Shown here in pieces: positions 12,711-20,436 of a stretch of DNA of 25,220 nt (its first letter is position 1; each line of letters opens with the position of its first letter). Origin of the DNA: Chromatiales bacterium (GTDB lineage: Bacteria; Pseudomonadota; Gammaproteobacteria; Chromatiales; Chromatiaceae). The notes below the pieces were generated by a model. The model was not told the origin of the DNA. It worked only from the letters and a program-made list of their open reading frames with translations, and ran no database searches. The stretch is from positions 1 through 25,220 of the forward strand of contig JAKSCN010000270.1 in the NCBI GenBank assembly GCA_022360595.1, read 5' to 3'. Both the position numbers and the translations under genes were made by a program.

Positions 12711-14846
12711 TCAGGTTAGCCGCCAAGCGTGAAACCGTTCAACCCACTCCAGTACTTTGTCCGGTTTGTTGGCGCGCTTCCAATTGCCGGCAGCGTATTT
12801 GTTGCCCTCCGTCCAGGTGGGATAGATGTGGATGGTGCCCAGGATCTTGTTCATGCCGAAACCGTGTTTCATCGCGGCGACAAATTCCGCAATCAGATCA
12901 CCGGCATGCTCACCGACAATAGTGGCGCCCAGAATCTTATCTTTACCCGGTGGCGTCAGCACTTTCACAAAGCCGTAGTTCTCACCATCGGCAATGGCAC
13001 GATCCAGGTCATCCAGGCCATATACAGTCACTTCATAATCGACACCCTTCTCCTTCGCTTCCAGTTCGTTCAGGCCAACCCGGGCCACTTCAGGATCGGT
13101 AAAGGTGGCAAAAGGGATAACCGAATAGTCGACACGAAACTTCTTAAAGCCGGAAAACAGGGCATTGACCGAGGCATACCAAGCCTGATGAGCAGCAGTA
13201 TGGGTAAACTGATAGGGCCCTGCCACATCACCGCAGGCGAAGATATTGGGGAAGTTGGTCTGTAGGAACTCATTCACTTCAACAGTGCGGCGATCATTCA
13301 ACCGCACCCCCAGTTCCTCTAGTCCAAATCCACTCACATTGGCGGCACGACCAACCGCCACCAGCAGTTCATCGAACTCAATCTCGACATCCTCACCCTG
13401 GTATTCGGCAATCAGGGTCTTGTTATCTCCCTCAACACGGAACTGTTTGGCGCGATGTCCCACCCGGATATCTATACCCTCTTTCAGGAAGCGCTCATTG
13501 ACCAGTTCGACTACATCTTCATCTTCCCGAATCATCAGGCGTGGCATCATCTCAACCAAGATGACCTGTGAGCCAAAACGGGCAAAGCTCTGGGCCAGCT
13601 CACAACCGATCGGGCCCCCACCCAGTACTAAAAAGCGTTTTGGCAGCTCCCTGATCTCCCAGAGATTGTCCGAGGTGTAGTAGTCGATCTGATCCACTCC
13701 CTCAATCGGTGGTACAAACGGGCGTGCACCGGTGGCGATAACGATATTTTTAGTCGTCAAAGTCTGGCCATTCACCTGCACGGTATAAGGTGAAGTGATC
13801 TTCGCCTCTCCCTCGATCACCTCAACACCCAGGCCGGTGTAACGCTCTACCGAATCATGGGGCTCCACCTGTTTCACCACGGCACTGACACGCTCCATGA
13901 TATCGGCGAAATCGAACTCAGCACTGGCGCTTTTAAAACCAAACTCTTTGGCTCGCTTGGTCTGAGCCAGGAAACGGGCTGAGCGAATCAACGCCTTGGA
14001 GGGTACGCAGCCGGTATTCAGGCAGTCACCACCCATTTTATGTTTCTCGATCAGCGTCACCTTGGCCTTCACAGCGGCAGCGATATAGGAGGCAACCAGC
14101 CCCCCCGACCCTGCGCCAATCACTACCATATTACGATCGAACTTGCCGGGTTTAGGATGGTGAGCCAACGCCTTGCGCGCCTTTACGATGGCCAGTGCCT
14201 TCTTCGCAATCAGGGGAAAAATACCCAGCAGTACAAAAGACAAAATCAGCGGTGGCGAGAGAATCCCTGAGAGAGACTCGATCTTGGCGAGCTGCGTTCC
14301 CGCATTCACATAGACAACCGTTCCGGCAAACATGCCGACCTGACTCACCCAGGCAAAAGTCCAGGCGCGGATGGGCGTTAAGCCCATGACCAGATTGATA
14401 ATAAAGAAAGGAAAAATCGGCACCAACCGCAAACCGAACAGGTAGAAGGCGCCATCCTTCTCAATACCCGCATTGAGCGCCGTCAGCCGATCACCAAACT
14501 TATTCTGAACCGAATCCCGCAGCAGGAAGCGGGCGATCAAAAAAGCCAGGGTGGCCCCCAAGGTCGATGCGAAAGAGACTAGCACTGTTCCCCACAACAG
14601 CCCGAACACCGCACCGATCACCAGCGTCATCACGGCTGCGCCAGGTAACGACAGCGCGGTTACCACCACATAGACCACAAAAAACACCAACGCAGTCAGT
14701 AGCGGATTGGCCTGCCGTATCGCCTCCAGCTCTGCCTGCTTTGCCTTCATATACTCAAGGCTGAGATACTGGCCCAGATCAAAGGCAAAAAACAGAGTGA
14801 TTAAAACGGCAACTATTAATAATGTAATCAGTCGGTTACGGCTCAT
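12711..14846 (-). CDS. TVP38/TMEM64 membrane domain fused to a FAD disulfide oxidoreductase
   Basis: The 711-residue protein has two parts. Residues about 1-225 are a TVP38/TMEM64 (SNARE-associated/DedA-like) membrane domain with helices near 5-25, 50-110, 140-190 and 200-220, including the G-x-V-F-G-L-L-W-G-T and L-R-L-V-P-I-F-P-F-F elements. Residues about 240-711 are a class-I pyridine nucleotide-disulfide oxidoreductase. It has FAD loop VVIGAGSGGL, redox pair C275-L-N-T-G-C280, NAD(P) loop VLGGGPIGCELA, second FAD motif IFACGDVAGPYQFTH and dimerisation domain. The end reads IHIYPTWTEGN, unlike the HAHPT of dihydrolipoamide dehydrogenase, and there is no metal-binding N-terminus as in MerA. 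A membrane-tethered reductase is likely; the substrate is unknown. The start at 14846 is chosen for AGGAAAGGAATC upstream; the longer frame from 14882 lacks such a site. Confidence 0.9.
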   Translation of the reverse strand: MSRNRLITLLIVAVLITLFFAFDLGQYLSLEYMKAKQAELEAIRQANPLLTALVFFVVYVVVTALSLPGAAVMTLVIGAVFGLLWGTVLVSFASTLGATLAFLIARFLLRDSVQNKFGDRLTALNAGIEKDGAFYLFGLRLVPIFPFFIINLVMGLTPIRAWTFAWVSQVGMFAGTVVYVNAGTQLAKIESLSGILSPPLILSFVLLGIFPLIAKKALAIVKARKALAHHPKPGKFDRNMVVIGAGSGGLVASYIAAAVKAKVTLIEKHKMGGDCLNTGCVPSKALIRSARFLAQTKRAKEFGFKSASAEFDFADIMERVSAVVKQVEPHDSVERYTGLGVEVIEGEAKITSPYTVQVNGQTLTTKNIVIATGARPFVPPIEGVDQIDYYTSDNLWEIRELPKRFLVLGGGPIGCELAQSFARFGSQVILVEMMPRLMIREDEDVVELVNERFLKEGIDIRVGHRAKQFRVEGDNKTLIAEYQGEDVEIEFDELLVAVGRAANVSGFGLEELGVRLNDRRTVEVNEFLQTNFPNIFACGDVAGPYQFTHTAAHQAWYASVNALFSGFKKFRVDYSVIPFATFTDPEVARVGLNELEAKEKGVDYEVTVYGLDDLDRAIADGENYGFVKVLTPPGKDKILGATIVGEHAGDLIAEFVAAMKHGFGMNKILGTIHIYPTWTEGNKYAAGNWKRANKPDKVLEWVERFHAWRLT

Positions 14847-14881
14847 AATGATTCCTTTCCTGTAGTTTCGCATCTCTCCCA

Positions 14882-14887
14882 ATTATA
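14882..14887 (-). promoter_or_regulatory. Candidate -10 box for the TVP38-oxidoreductase gene
   Basis: Read on the minus strand this is a perfect TATAAT, 35 nt before the chosen start. No good -35 box stands 16-18 nt upstream, so it may rely on an activator or be fortuitous. It would place the alternative ATG at 14882 upstream of the transcript start, supporting the start at 14846. Confidence 0.4.
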
Positions 14888-14959
14888 GTCAGCATAACAG
14901 AGCCGCCTCGCGCGTTAGATAAATTCACAATCCTACCCCTATCAAGTCAAACCTTGCGC

Positions 14960-14965
14960 TATAAT
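14960..14965 (+). promoter_or_regulatory. Candidate -10 box for valS
   Basis: A perfect TATAAT lies 51 nt before the valS start, in the 170-bp divergent region. I see no matching -35 hexamer. Transcription would begin near 14972, giving a leader of about 45 nt. I see no T-box or attenuator hairpin in it. Confidence 0.4.
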
Positions 14966-15016
14966 GGCGCGCTTTAAGTATTAACGACCGACAGACCAAG
15001 ATAGATTCACCCATCC

Positions 15017-17845
15017 ATGGAAAAAACCTACAACCCTCATAGCCTGGAACAACGCTGGTACAACACTTGGGAAGAGCGCGGCTACTTCGCGCCGAATTCC
15101 GAGGAGAGCGCCAACTCCCGTTATTGCATCATGATTCCGCCACCCAATGTAACCGGCAACCTACACATGGGCCACGGTTTCAACAATACGGTGATGGATA
15201 CATTGATCCGCTTCCACCGCATGAAAGGCGAGAAAACGCTTTGGCAGCCGGGCACCGACCATGCGGGTATCGCCACCCAGATGGTGGTGGAGCGTCAACT
15301 GGAGGCCGAAGGCAAAAGCCGCCACGACCTGGGGCGCGACGCCTTTATCGATCGCATCTGGGAGTGGAAAGGTGAATCCGGCGGCAACATCACCCGCCAG
15401 TTGCGTCGTCTCGGCTCTTCGCTGGATTGGCAACATGAACGCTTCACCATGGATGAAGGGCTCTCCAACGCCGTGAAAGAGGTGTTTGTCAGACTCTACG
15501 AAGAGGGACTGATCTACCGTGGTAAGCGCCTGGTCAACTGGGACACCAAACTGCACACCGCCGTATCCGACCTGGAGGTGGTCAACGAAGAGGAAGCGGG
15601 CCACATGTGGCATATGCGCTATCCTCTCTCGAATGGCCAGGGACATCTGGTGGTCTCCACTACCCGCCCGGAGACCATGCTGGGTGACTGCGCAGTCGCG
15701 GTTAACCCTGAGGACGAACGCTACAAACACCTGATCGGCGAGCTGGTCGAACTGCCGCTGACCAACCGTAAAATCCCGATTGTCGCGGATGAACACGCCG
15801 ACCCCGAGTTCGGCACCGGCTGCGTGAAGGTCACCCCGGCCCACGACTTCAACGACTACGCTGTCTGGCAGCGTCACCGTGATGAAATCGCCATCAGCGA
15901 ACAGATTCATGGCGGTCTGATCAACATCTTCACTATCGATGCGGCAATCCGCGAGAACAACCAAGAGGAAGGTGATCTGCTCCCAGCCAAGTACATCGGC
16001 ATGGATCGCTTTGCGGCTCGAAAAGCGATTGTGGCCGATCTGGACGCAGCCGGTCTGCTGGAGAAGGTCGTCGATCACAAGTTGATGGTGCCGCGCGGTG
16101 ACCGCTCGGGTACGGTTATCGAACCCTTCCTGACCGACCAGTGGTACGTCAAAGTCGAACCGCTGGCCAAACCGGCCATCGAGGCGGTTGAGACCGGCAA
16201 GATCCGCTTTGTCCCGGATAACTGGAAGAACACCTATTATGAGTGGATGCGCAACATCCAGGATTGGTGTATCAGCCGCCAGATCTGGTGGGGCCACCGT
16301 ATTCCTGCCTGGTATGATGATGAAGGCAACGTCTACGTTGGCCGCGACGAAGCAGAGGTGCGCGAGAAGCACGGCTTTGATGCAAGCTACCCACTGCGCC
16401 AGGATGAGGATGTGCTCGACACCTGGTTCAGCTCGGCGCTCTGGCCCTTCTCCACCCTCGGCTGGCCGGAGAACACCGACCGGTTGAAGGATTTCTACCC
16501 GACCAATGTCCTGGTCACCGGCTTCGACATCATCTTCTTCTGGGTCGCCCGAATGATCATGATGGGTCTCAAGTTCATGGATGGCGAAGTCCCCTTCCAT
16601 GAAGTCTATGTGCACGGTCTGGTGCGCGACTCCCACGGCGACAAGATGTCCAAGTCCAAGGGCAATGTGCTCGATCCTATTGATCTGATCGACGGTATCG
16701 ATCTGGAAGCGCTGGTGGCAAAACGCACCAGCGGGATGATGCAGCCACAGTTGGCGAAGAAGATTGAGAAGCAGACCCGCAAAGAGTTTCCGGACGGTAT
16801 CCCCAGCTTCGGCACCGACTCGCTGCGCTTCACCTTTGCTGCGCTGGCGGCGACCGGCCGCGACATCAAATTCGATATGGGCCGTATCGAGGGCTATCGC
16901 AACTTCTGCAACAAACTCTGGAACGCCGCTCGCTACGTCTTCATGAACACCGAAGGGCAGGATTGCGGCCAGCAAGGTGGTGAAATTGAGCTGAGCGTGG
17001 CGGACCGTTGGATTCTCTCCAAACTGCAGTCCACCTCCGCGGCGGTCAACGACGCCATCACCGGCTACCGTTTCGATCACGCTGCTCAGGCAATTTACGA
17101 ATTCACCTGGAACAACTACTGCGACTGGTATCTGGAGCTATCCAAGCCGGTTCTGAACAGTGATCAAGCCTCGGAGGCGTCCAAACGGGGTACTCGTCAG
17201 ACGCTGGTTCAGGTACTGGAGAGCATCCTACGCCTGGCCCATCCAATCATGCCGTTCATCACCGAAGAGATCTGGCAGACTGCGGCACCGCTGGCCGGTA
17301 AATCGGGTGACACCATCATGATCCAACCCTTCCCGGAGGCGGATGACAGCTTGGTCGATCAAGCCGCCGTTGAAGAGCTGGAGTGGGTACAGCAGTTCAT
17401 CCTGGGTATTCGTCAAATCAAGGGTGAGATGGATATCAAACCCAGCAAACCGGTGCCTGTATTGCTGGCCAACGCCTCGGAACAAGATCAGCAGTGGGCC
17501 GCGACCGCCCGTCCCTATCTCGACTTTCTGGCTAAAACCGAGTCGGTGACGGTACTGCCTGCAGGCGAAGAGGGCCCCGAGTCGGCGCTGGCCCTGGTCG
17601 GCGAGATGAAAGTACTGATTCCGCTCTCCGGCCTGATCGATAAAGATGCTGAGAGCACCCGTCTCAATAAAGAGATCGATAAGAAACGTAGCGAGGTGGA
17701 GCGGATCGAGAAGAAGCTCTCCAATCCAAACTTCGTCGACAAAGCGCCCGAAGCGGTTGTCGCCAAAGAGCGCGCCAAGCTGGAGGAGAACTGCGCGGCC
17801 CTGGCCACGCTGGAAGAGCAATTGGCTAAAATCAAAGCGCTATAA
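15017..17845 (+). CDS. valS: Valyl-tRNA synthetase
   Basis: ValS charges tRNA-Val with valine and edits mischarged threonine. The 942-residue length matches the family (951 in E. coli). The class-I signatures are P-P-P-N-V-T-G-N-L-H50-M-G-H53 and K543-M-S-K-S547. The editing (CP1) domain holds STTRPETMLGDCAVAVNP and GTGCVKVTPAHDFNDYAV. CISRQIWWGHRIPAWY and DVLDTWFSSALWP follow. The C-terminal ~70 residues form the ValS coiled-coil arm (RLNKEIDKKRSEVERIEKKL ... ERAKLEEN). The initiator ATG at 15017 begins MEKTYNPHSLEQRW, the usual N-terminus, although its Shine-Dalgarno is weak. It is transcribed divergently from the oxidoreductase gene. Confidence 0.99.
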   Translation: MEKTYNPHSLEQRWYNTWEERGYFAPNSEESANSRYCIMIPPPNVTGNLHMGHGFNNTVMDTLIRFHRMKGEKTLWQPGTDHAGIATQMVVERQLEAEGKSRHDLGRDAFIDRIWEWKGESGGNITRQLRRLGSSLDWQHERFTMDEGLSNAVKEVFVRLYEEGLIYRGKRLVNWDTKLHTAVSDLEVVNEEEAGHMWHMRYPLSNGQGHLVVSTTRPETMLGDCAVAVNPEDERYKHLIGELVELPLTNRKIPIVADEHADPEFGTGCVKVTPAHDFNDYAVWQRHRDEIAISEQIHGGLINIFTIDAAIRENNQEEGDLLPAKYIGMDRFAARKAIVADLDAAGLLEKVVDHKLMVPRGDRSGTVIEPFLTDQWYVKVEPLAKPAIEAVETGKIRFVPDNWKNTYYEWMRNIQDWCISRQIWWGHRIPAWYDDEGNVYVGRDEAEVREKHGFDASYPLRQDEDVLDTWFSSALWPFSTLGWPENTDRLKDFYPTNVLVTGFDIIFFWVARMIMMGLKFMDGEVPFHEVYVHGLVRDSHGDKMSKSKGNVLDPIDLIDGIDLEALVAKRTSGMMQPQLAKKIEKQTRKEFPDGIPSFGTDSLRFTFAALAATGRDIKFDMGRIEGYRNFCNKLWNAARYVFMNTEGQDCGQQGGEIELSVADRWILSKLQSTSAAVNDAITGYRFDHAAQAIYEFTWNNYCDWYLELSKPVLNSDQASEASKRGTRQTLVQVLESILRLAHPIMPFITEEIWQTAAPLAGKSGDTIMIQPFPEADDSLVDQAAVEELEWVQQFILGIRQIKGEMDIKPSKPVPVLLANASEQDQQWAATARPYLDFLAKTESVTVLPAGEEGPESALALVGEMKVLIPLSGLIDKDAESTRLNKEIDKKRSEVERIEKKLSNPNFVDKAPEAVVAKERAKLEENCAALATLEEQLAKIKAL

Positions 17846-17859
17846 GTAAGTAAAAAAAC

Positions 17860-17894
17860 CCTTGGGTGCAGCAAGGAAAAAGCTGCACCCAAGG
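17860..17894. terminator. Hairpin after valS, T run only on the minus strand
   Basis: CCTTGGGTGCAGC (17860-17872) pairs perfectly with GCTGCACCCAAGG (17882-17894) across a 9-nt loop. A run of seven A precedes the stem, so the minus strand has a full terminator with seven T. On the plus strand, after valS, the stem is followed by CCCATTTC, so termination there may be partial and allow reading into the next gene. Confidence 0.65.
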
Positions 17895-17959
17895 CCCATT
17901 TCAGACTACACTTTAGCTGAATCACACCTCAAACAGATAATACAACCGCCGGCAGAACC

Positions 17960-18172
17960 ATGATTCTGGATGACGACGACATTGAAGAGATCAAGACCCG
18001 CCTGGCACTGCTGCGCCAAGAGCACCGGGACCTGGATGACGCCATCGCCCGGCTGCATGAAGGGCCCTATGTCAATGAGCTTCAGATCACCCGCCTGAAG
18101 AAGCGAAAACTCCAGTTGAAGGAGGCAATCTCCAAGCTGGAAACCCGCTTAATCCCCGATCTCAACGCCTGA
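17960..18172 (+). CDS. YdcH/DUF465-family small protein
   Basis: The 70-residue protein is highly charged and almost wholly helical. It begins MILDDDDIEEIKTRLALLRQ, has the D-L-D-D-A-I-A-R-L motif and the basic stretch I-T-R-L-K-K-R-K-L-Q-L-K-E-A-I, as in YdcH/DUF465 proteins. These are short coiled-coil proteins of unknown function, often found as pairs of helices. There is no signal peptide. The start at 17960 has only a weak GGCAG upstream. It follows valS by 114 bp across a hairpin that may not fully terminate on this strand. Confidence 0.85.
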   Translation: MILDDDDIEEIKTRLALLRQEHRDLDDAIARLHEGPYVNELQITRLKKRKLQLKEAISKLETRLIPDLNA

Positions 18173-18339
18173 TAAAATCACAGTAAACTCCTCGGTTTTG
18201 AGCCGATACCCTCTATTAAAACCCCAAACGGATGTCATTGATATTTATCTACCCGTTTGTCCGCCAACAGTGCTGGATTTCACACTATAAATTGCCTATG
18301 ATCGTTGGTTTATAAAGCCTTTTCACCAAGGAGATAAAA

Positions 18340-19458
18340 ATGAAACTACGCGTCGGAAAGACACTTCTGGCTGCCGCTGTCGGCTTGGCCATGGCTTTAC
18401 CTGCAGTCGCTGACACCATTAAGCTAGGTGTAGCCGGCCCTCACAGTGGTGACCTGGCTTCCTACGGTATCCCGACCAAGAAAGCCGCCGAAATCGTTGT
18501 TGCAAAAATCAATGCTGCAGGCGGTATCAATGGCAAGCAGGTCGAGCTGGTGGTTGAAGACGATGTCTGTAAACCAGAAGTAGCTACCAACACTGCGACC
18601 AAACTGGTCTCGGCGGGCGTGAAAGTTGTACTGGGGCATATCTGTTCCGGTGCTACCAAAGCGGCGCTGCCAATCTACAACAACGCTGGCGTTGTGGTCA
18701 TGTCGCCATCGGCCACCAACCCGGCTTTGACCCAGAGTGGCGAATACCCCAACTTCTTCCGTACCATCGCCGCTGACGATGCCCAGGCAAGAACCGAGGT
18801 TGACTTCGCACTGAACGTGCTGGGCGTCAAGAAAATAGCCGTTATCCACGACAAGGGCGATTACGGTAAAGGTCTGGCCGAGTTCGCCCAAACCTTTATT
18901 AAAGAGTCCGGCAAAGGCGAAGTGGTTCTGTTCGAAGGTGTAACCCCTGGTGCGGTTGACTACTCCGCTATCGTACAGAAGATCAAGCGTAACCGTGCAG
19001 ATGCTGTCATCTTTGGCGGTTACCACCCGGAAGCGTCCAAGATCGTCACCCAAATGCGCAAAAAGCGCATGAAAATCCCCTTCATCTCCGATGATGGTGT
19101 GAAAGACGATACTTTCATCAAAGTTGCTGGAAAATATGCTGAAGGCGTCTACGCCACTGGTCCGAAGGACAACTCAGCCAATCCACTCTCGAAAGAGGCA
19201 ATTGAGGCTCACAAAGCCACATACAAAGAAGATCACGGCGCTTTCTATGAGAACGCCTACTCTGCGGCACTGGCTTTGACCAACGCCATCAAAGTGGCCG
19301 GTTCCACTGATGACTTTGATGCATTGAAAAAAGCCCTGCAGACCAGCGACGTTAACACGCCTGTTGGTAAAATCCACTTTGACAAGATTGGCGACGCTGT
19401 AGGTGTTGGTTTCGCCATGTACCAAGTCCAAAACGGTAAATACGTCGAAGTCAAATAA
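18340..19458 (+). CDS. livK: Branched-chain amino acid ABC transporter, periplasmic binding protein
   Basis: The 372-residue protein has a signal peptide (MKLRVGKTLLAAAVGLAMALP, cleaved after about PAVA at residue 24) and the type-I periplasmic binding fold of Leu/Ile/Val-binding proteins. I-K-L-G-V-A-G-P-H-S-G-D-L-A-S-Y-G opens the fold. VVEDDVCKPEVA, VLGHICSGATKAALPIYNNAGVVVMSPSAT, FFRTIAADDAQ and AVIHDKGDYGKGLA follow. It captures ligand in the periplasm and delivers it to LivHM. Gene order and motifs suggest branched-chain amino acids, but close relatives bind other amino acids or amides, so specificity is not certain. AAGGAG lies about 8 nt before the ATG. A strong terminator follows, so it is probably made in excess over the permeases. 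Confidence 0.93.
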   Translation: MKLRVGKTLLAAAVGLAMALPAVADTIKLGVAGPHSGDLASYGIPTKKAAEIVVAKINAAGGINGKQVELVVEDDVCKPEVATNTATKLVSAGVKVVLGHICSGATKAALPIYNNAGVVVMSPSATNPALTQSGEYPNFFRTIAADDAQARTEVDFALNVLGVKKIAVIHDKGDYGKGLAEFAQTFIKESGKGEVVLFEGVTPGAVDYSAIVQKIKRNRADAVIFGGYHPEASKIVTQMRKKRMKIPFISDDGVKDDTFIKVAGKYAEGVYATGPKDNSANPLSKEAIEAHKATYKEDHGAFYENAYSAALALTNAIKVAGSTDDFDALKKALQTSDVNTPVGKIHFDKIGDAVGVGFAMYQVQNGKYVEVK

Positions 19459-19480
19459 ACACTGTCCCTTATGATAAAAA

Positions 19481-19515
19481 CTGAAGCGGGTCCTCTCCCG
19501 CTTCAGTCTTTTTTT
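19481..19515 (+). terminator. Intrinsic terminator between livK and livH
   Basis: CTGAAGCGGG (19481-19490) pairs with CCCGCTTCAG (19497-19506) over a 6-nt loop and is followed by TC and seven T (19507-19515). livH begins only 14 nt past the T run, so livHMGF must be reached by read-through from livK. A stalled RNA 3' end here would favour more binding protein than permease. Confidence 0.9.
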
Positions 19516-19528
19516 GCCGAACACTTCC

Positions 19529-20431
19529 ATGGAATACTTCATTGAACTTTTCTTAAGCGGTCTCACCCGCGGCTCCATCTACGCCCTGATTGCCCTAGGC
19601 TACACCATGGTCTACGGGATTATCGGGTTGATCAACTTCGCCCACGGTGAGATTTATATGATTGGGGCGTTCACCGCCTTCATCATCTCCACGGTTCTCT
19701 CAATTTACGGTTTTCCCCTGCTGGGCATTATTGTTCTGGCGGGTCTCGCGGCAGCAGTTTGGGCCAGCGCATACGGCTATACCATCGAGAAACTGGCCTA
19801 TCGTCCACTACGTCACGCACCACGTCTGTCGCCGCTGATCAGCGCTATCGGGATGTCGATCTTTCTGCAGAACTATGTGCTGCTGGCACAGACGTCTGAC
19901 TTCCTCCCCTTCCCTGAGCTGATCCCTGAGTTTGATTTCATGGAGCCGGTCGCGCATATCATTGGTTCATCCGACCTGGTGATCATTCTGACCACCGCCG
20001 CCGCGATGGTGATTTTGACCCTGGTGATCAAATTCACCCGAATCGGTAAAGCGATGCGCGCCACCTCCCAGGATCGCATGATGGCGATGCTGACCGGCAT
20101 CAATGTCGACCGCGTGATCTCAACCACCTTTATTATCGGATCGACCCTGGCCGCCGTCGGCGGACTACTGATCGCCTCGCATATCGGCCAGATCAACTTC
20201 TTTATCGGCTTTATCGCCGGTATTAAGGCATTCACCGCTGCGGTACTGGGTGGTATCGGTTCGATTCCGGGCGCGGTGCTCGGCGGCTTTGTGCTGGGTC
20301 TCACCGAGAGTTTTGCCACCGGTTATGTCTCCAGTGATTATGAAGACGTATTCGCCTTCTCGCTGCTGGTGCTGATCCTGATTTTTAAACCCTCCGGTAT
20401 TTTAGGCCGGGCAGAGATCCAAAAGGTATAG
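19529..20431 (+). CDS. livH: Branched-chain amino acid ABC transporter permease LivH
   Basis: This inner-membrane permease of 300 residues has the LivH pattern. LTRGSIYALIALGYTMVYGIIGLINFAHGEIYMIGAFTA near the N-terminus is diagnostic, followed by RPLRHAPRLSPLISAIGMSIFLQNY and TRIGKAMRATSQDRMMAMLTGI, the cytoplasmic loop that contacts the ATPases. G-G-I-G-S-I-P-G-A-V-L-G-G-F closes the sequence before the last helix. The frame is open back to a TTG at 19514, but that TTG lies in the terminator T run. ATG at 19529 is the better start, although no strong Shine-Dalgarno precedes it. With LivM it forms the translocation pore. Confidence 0.95.
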   Translation: MEYFIELFLSGLTRGSIYALIALGYTMVYGIIGLINFAHGEIYMIGAFTAFIISTVLSIYGFPLLGIIVLAGLAAAVWASAYGYTIEKLAYRPLRHAPRLSPLISAIGMSIFLQNYVLLAQTSDFLPFPELIPEFDFMEPVAHIIGSSDLVIILTTAAAMVILTLVIKFTRIGKAMRATSQDRMMAMLTGINVDRVISTTFIIGSTLAAVGGLLIASHIGQINFFIGFIAGIKAFTAAVLGGIGSIPGAVLGGFVLGLTESFATGYVSSDYEDVFAFSLLVLILIFKPSGILGRAEIQKV

Positions 20432-20436
20432 CCGTT

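Noticed and set aside
11266..14846. The lipase, SLOG protein and membrane reductase as a full anti-phage system
   Set aside because: There is no nucleotide cyclase, nuclease, Toll/interleukin domain or other defence gene nearby, and all three resemble widespread chromosomal families.
14844..14882. Upstream ATG at 14882 as the start of the TVP38-oxidoreductase
   Set aside because: The extra 12 residues are polar and lie before the first membrane helix. The strong Shine-Dalgarno points to 14846, and a TATAAT -10 box overlaps the upstream ATG.
15161..17080. A 639-codon open frame antisense to valS
   Set aside because: valS is unambiguous on the other strand; long antisense frames are common opposite codon-biased genes, and the product matches nothing.
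18173..18339. A promoter or riboswitch before livK
   Set aside because: Several TATAAA-like hexamers occur but none has a -35 partner at 16-18 nt, and I see no conserved aptamer pattern.
19514..19528. TTG at 19514 as the livH start
   Set aside because: It lies in the T run of the livK terminator and adds five residues unlike LivH; ATG at 19529 is better.
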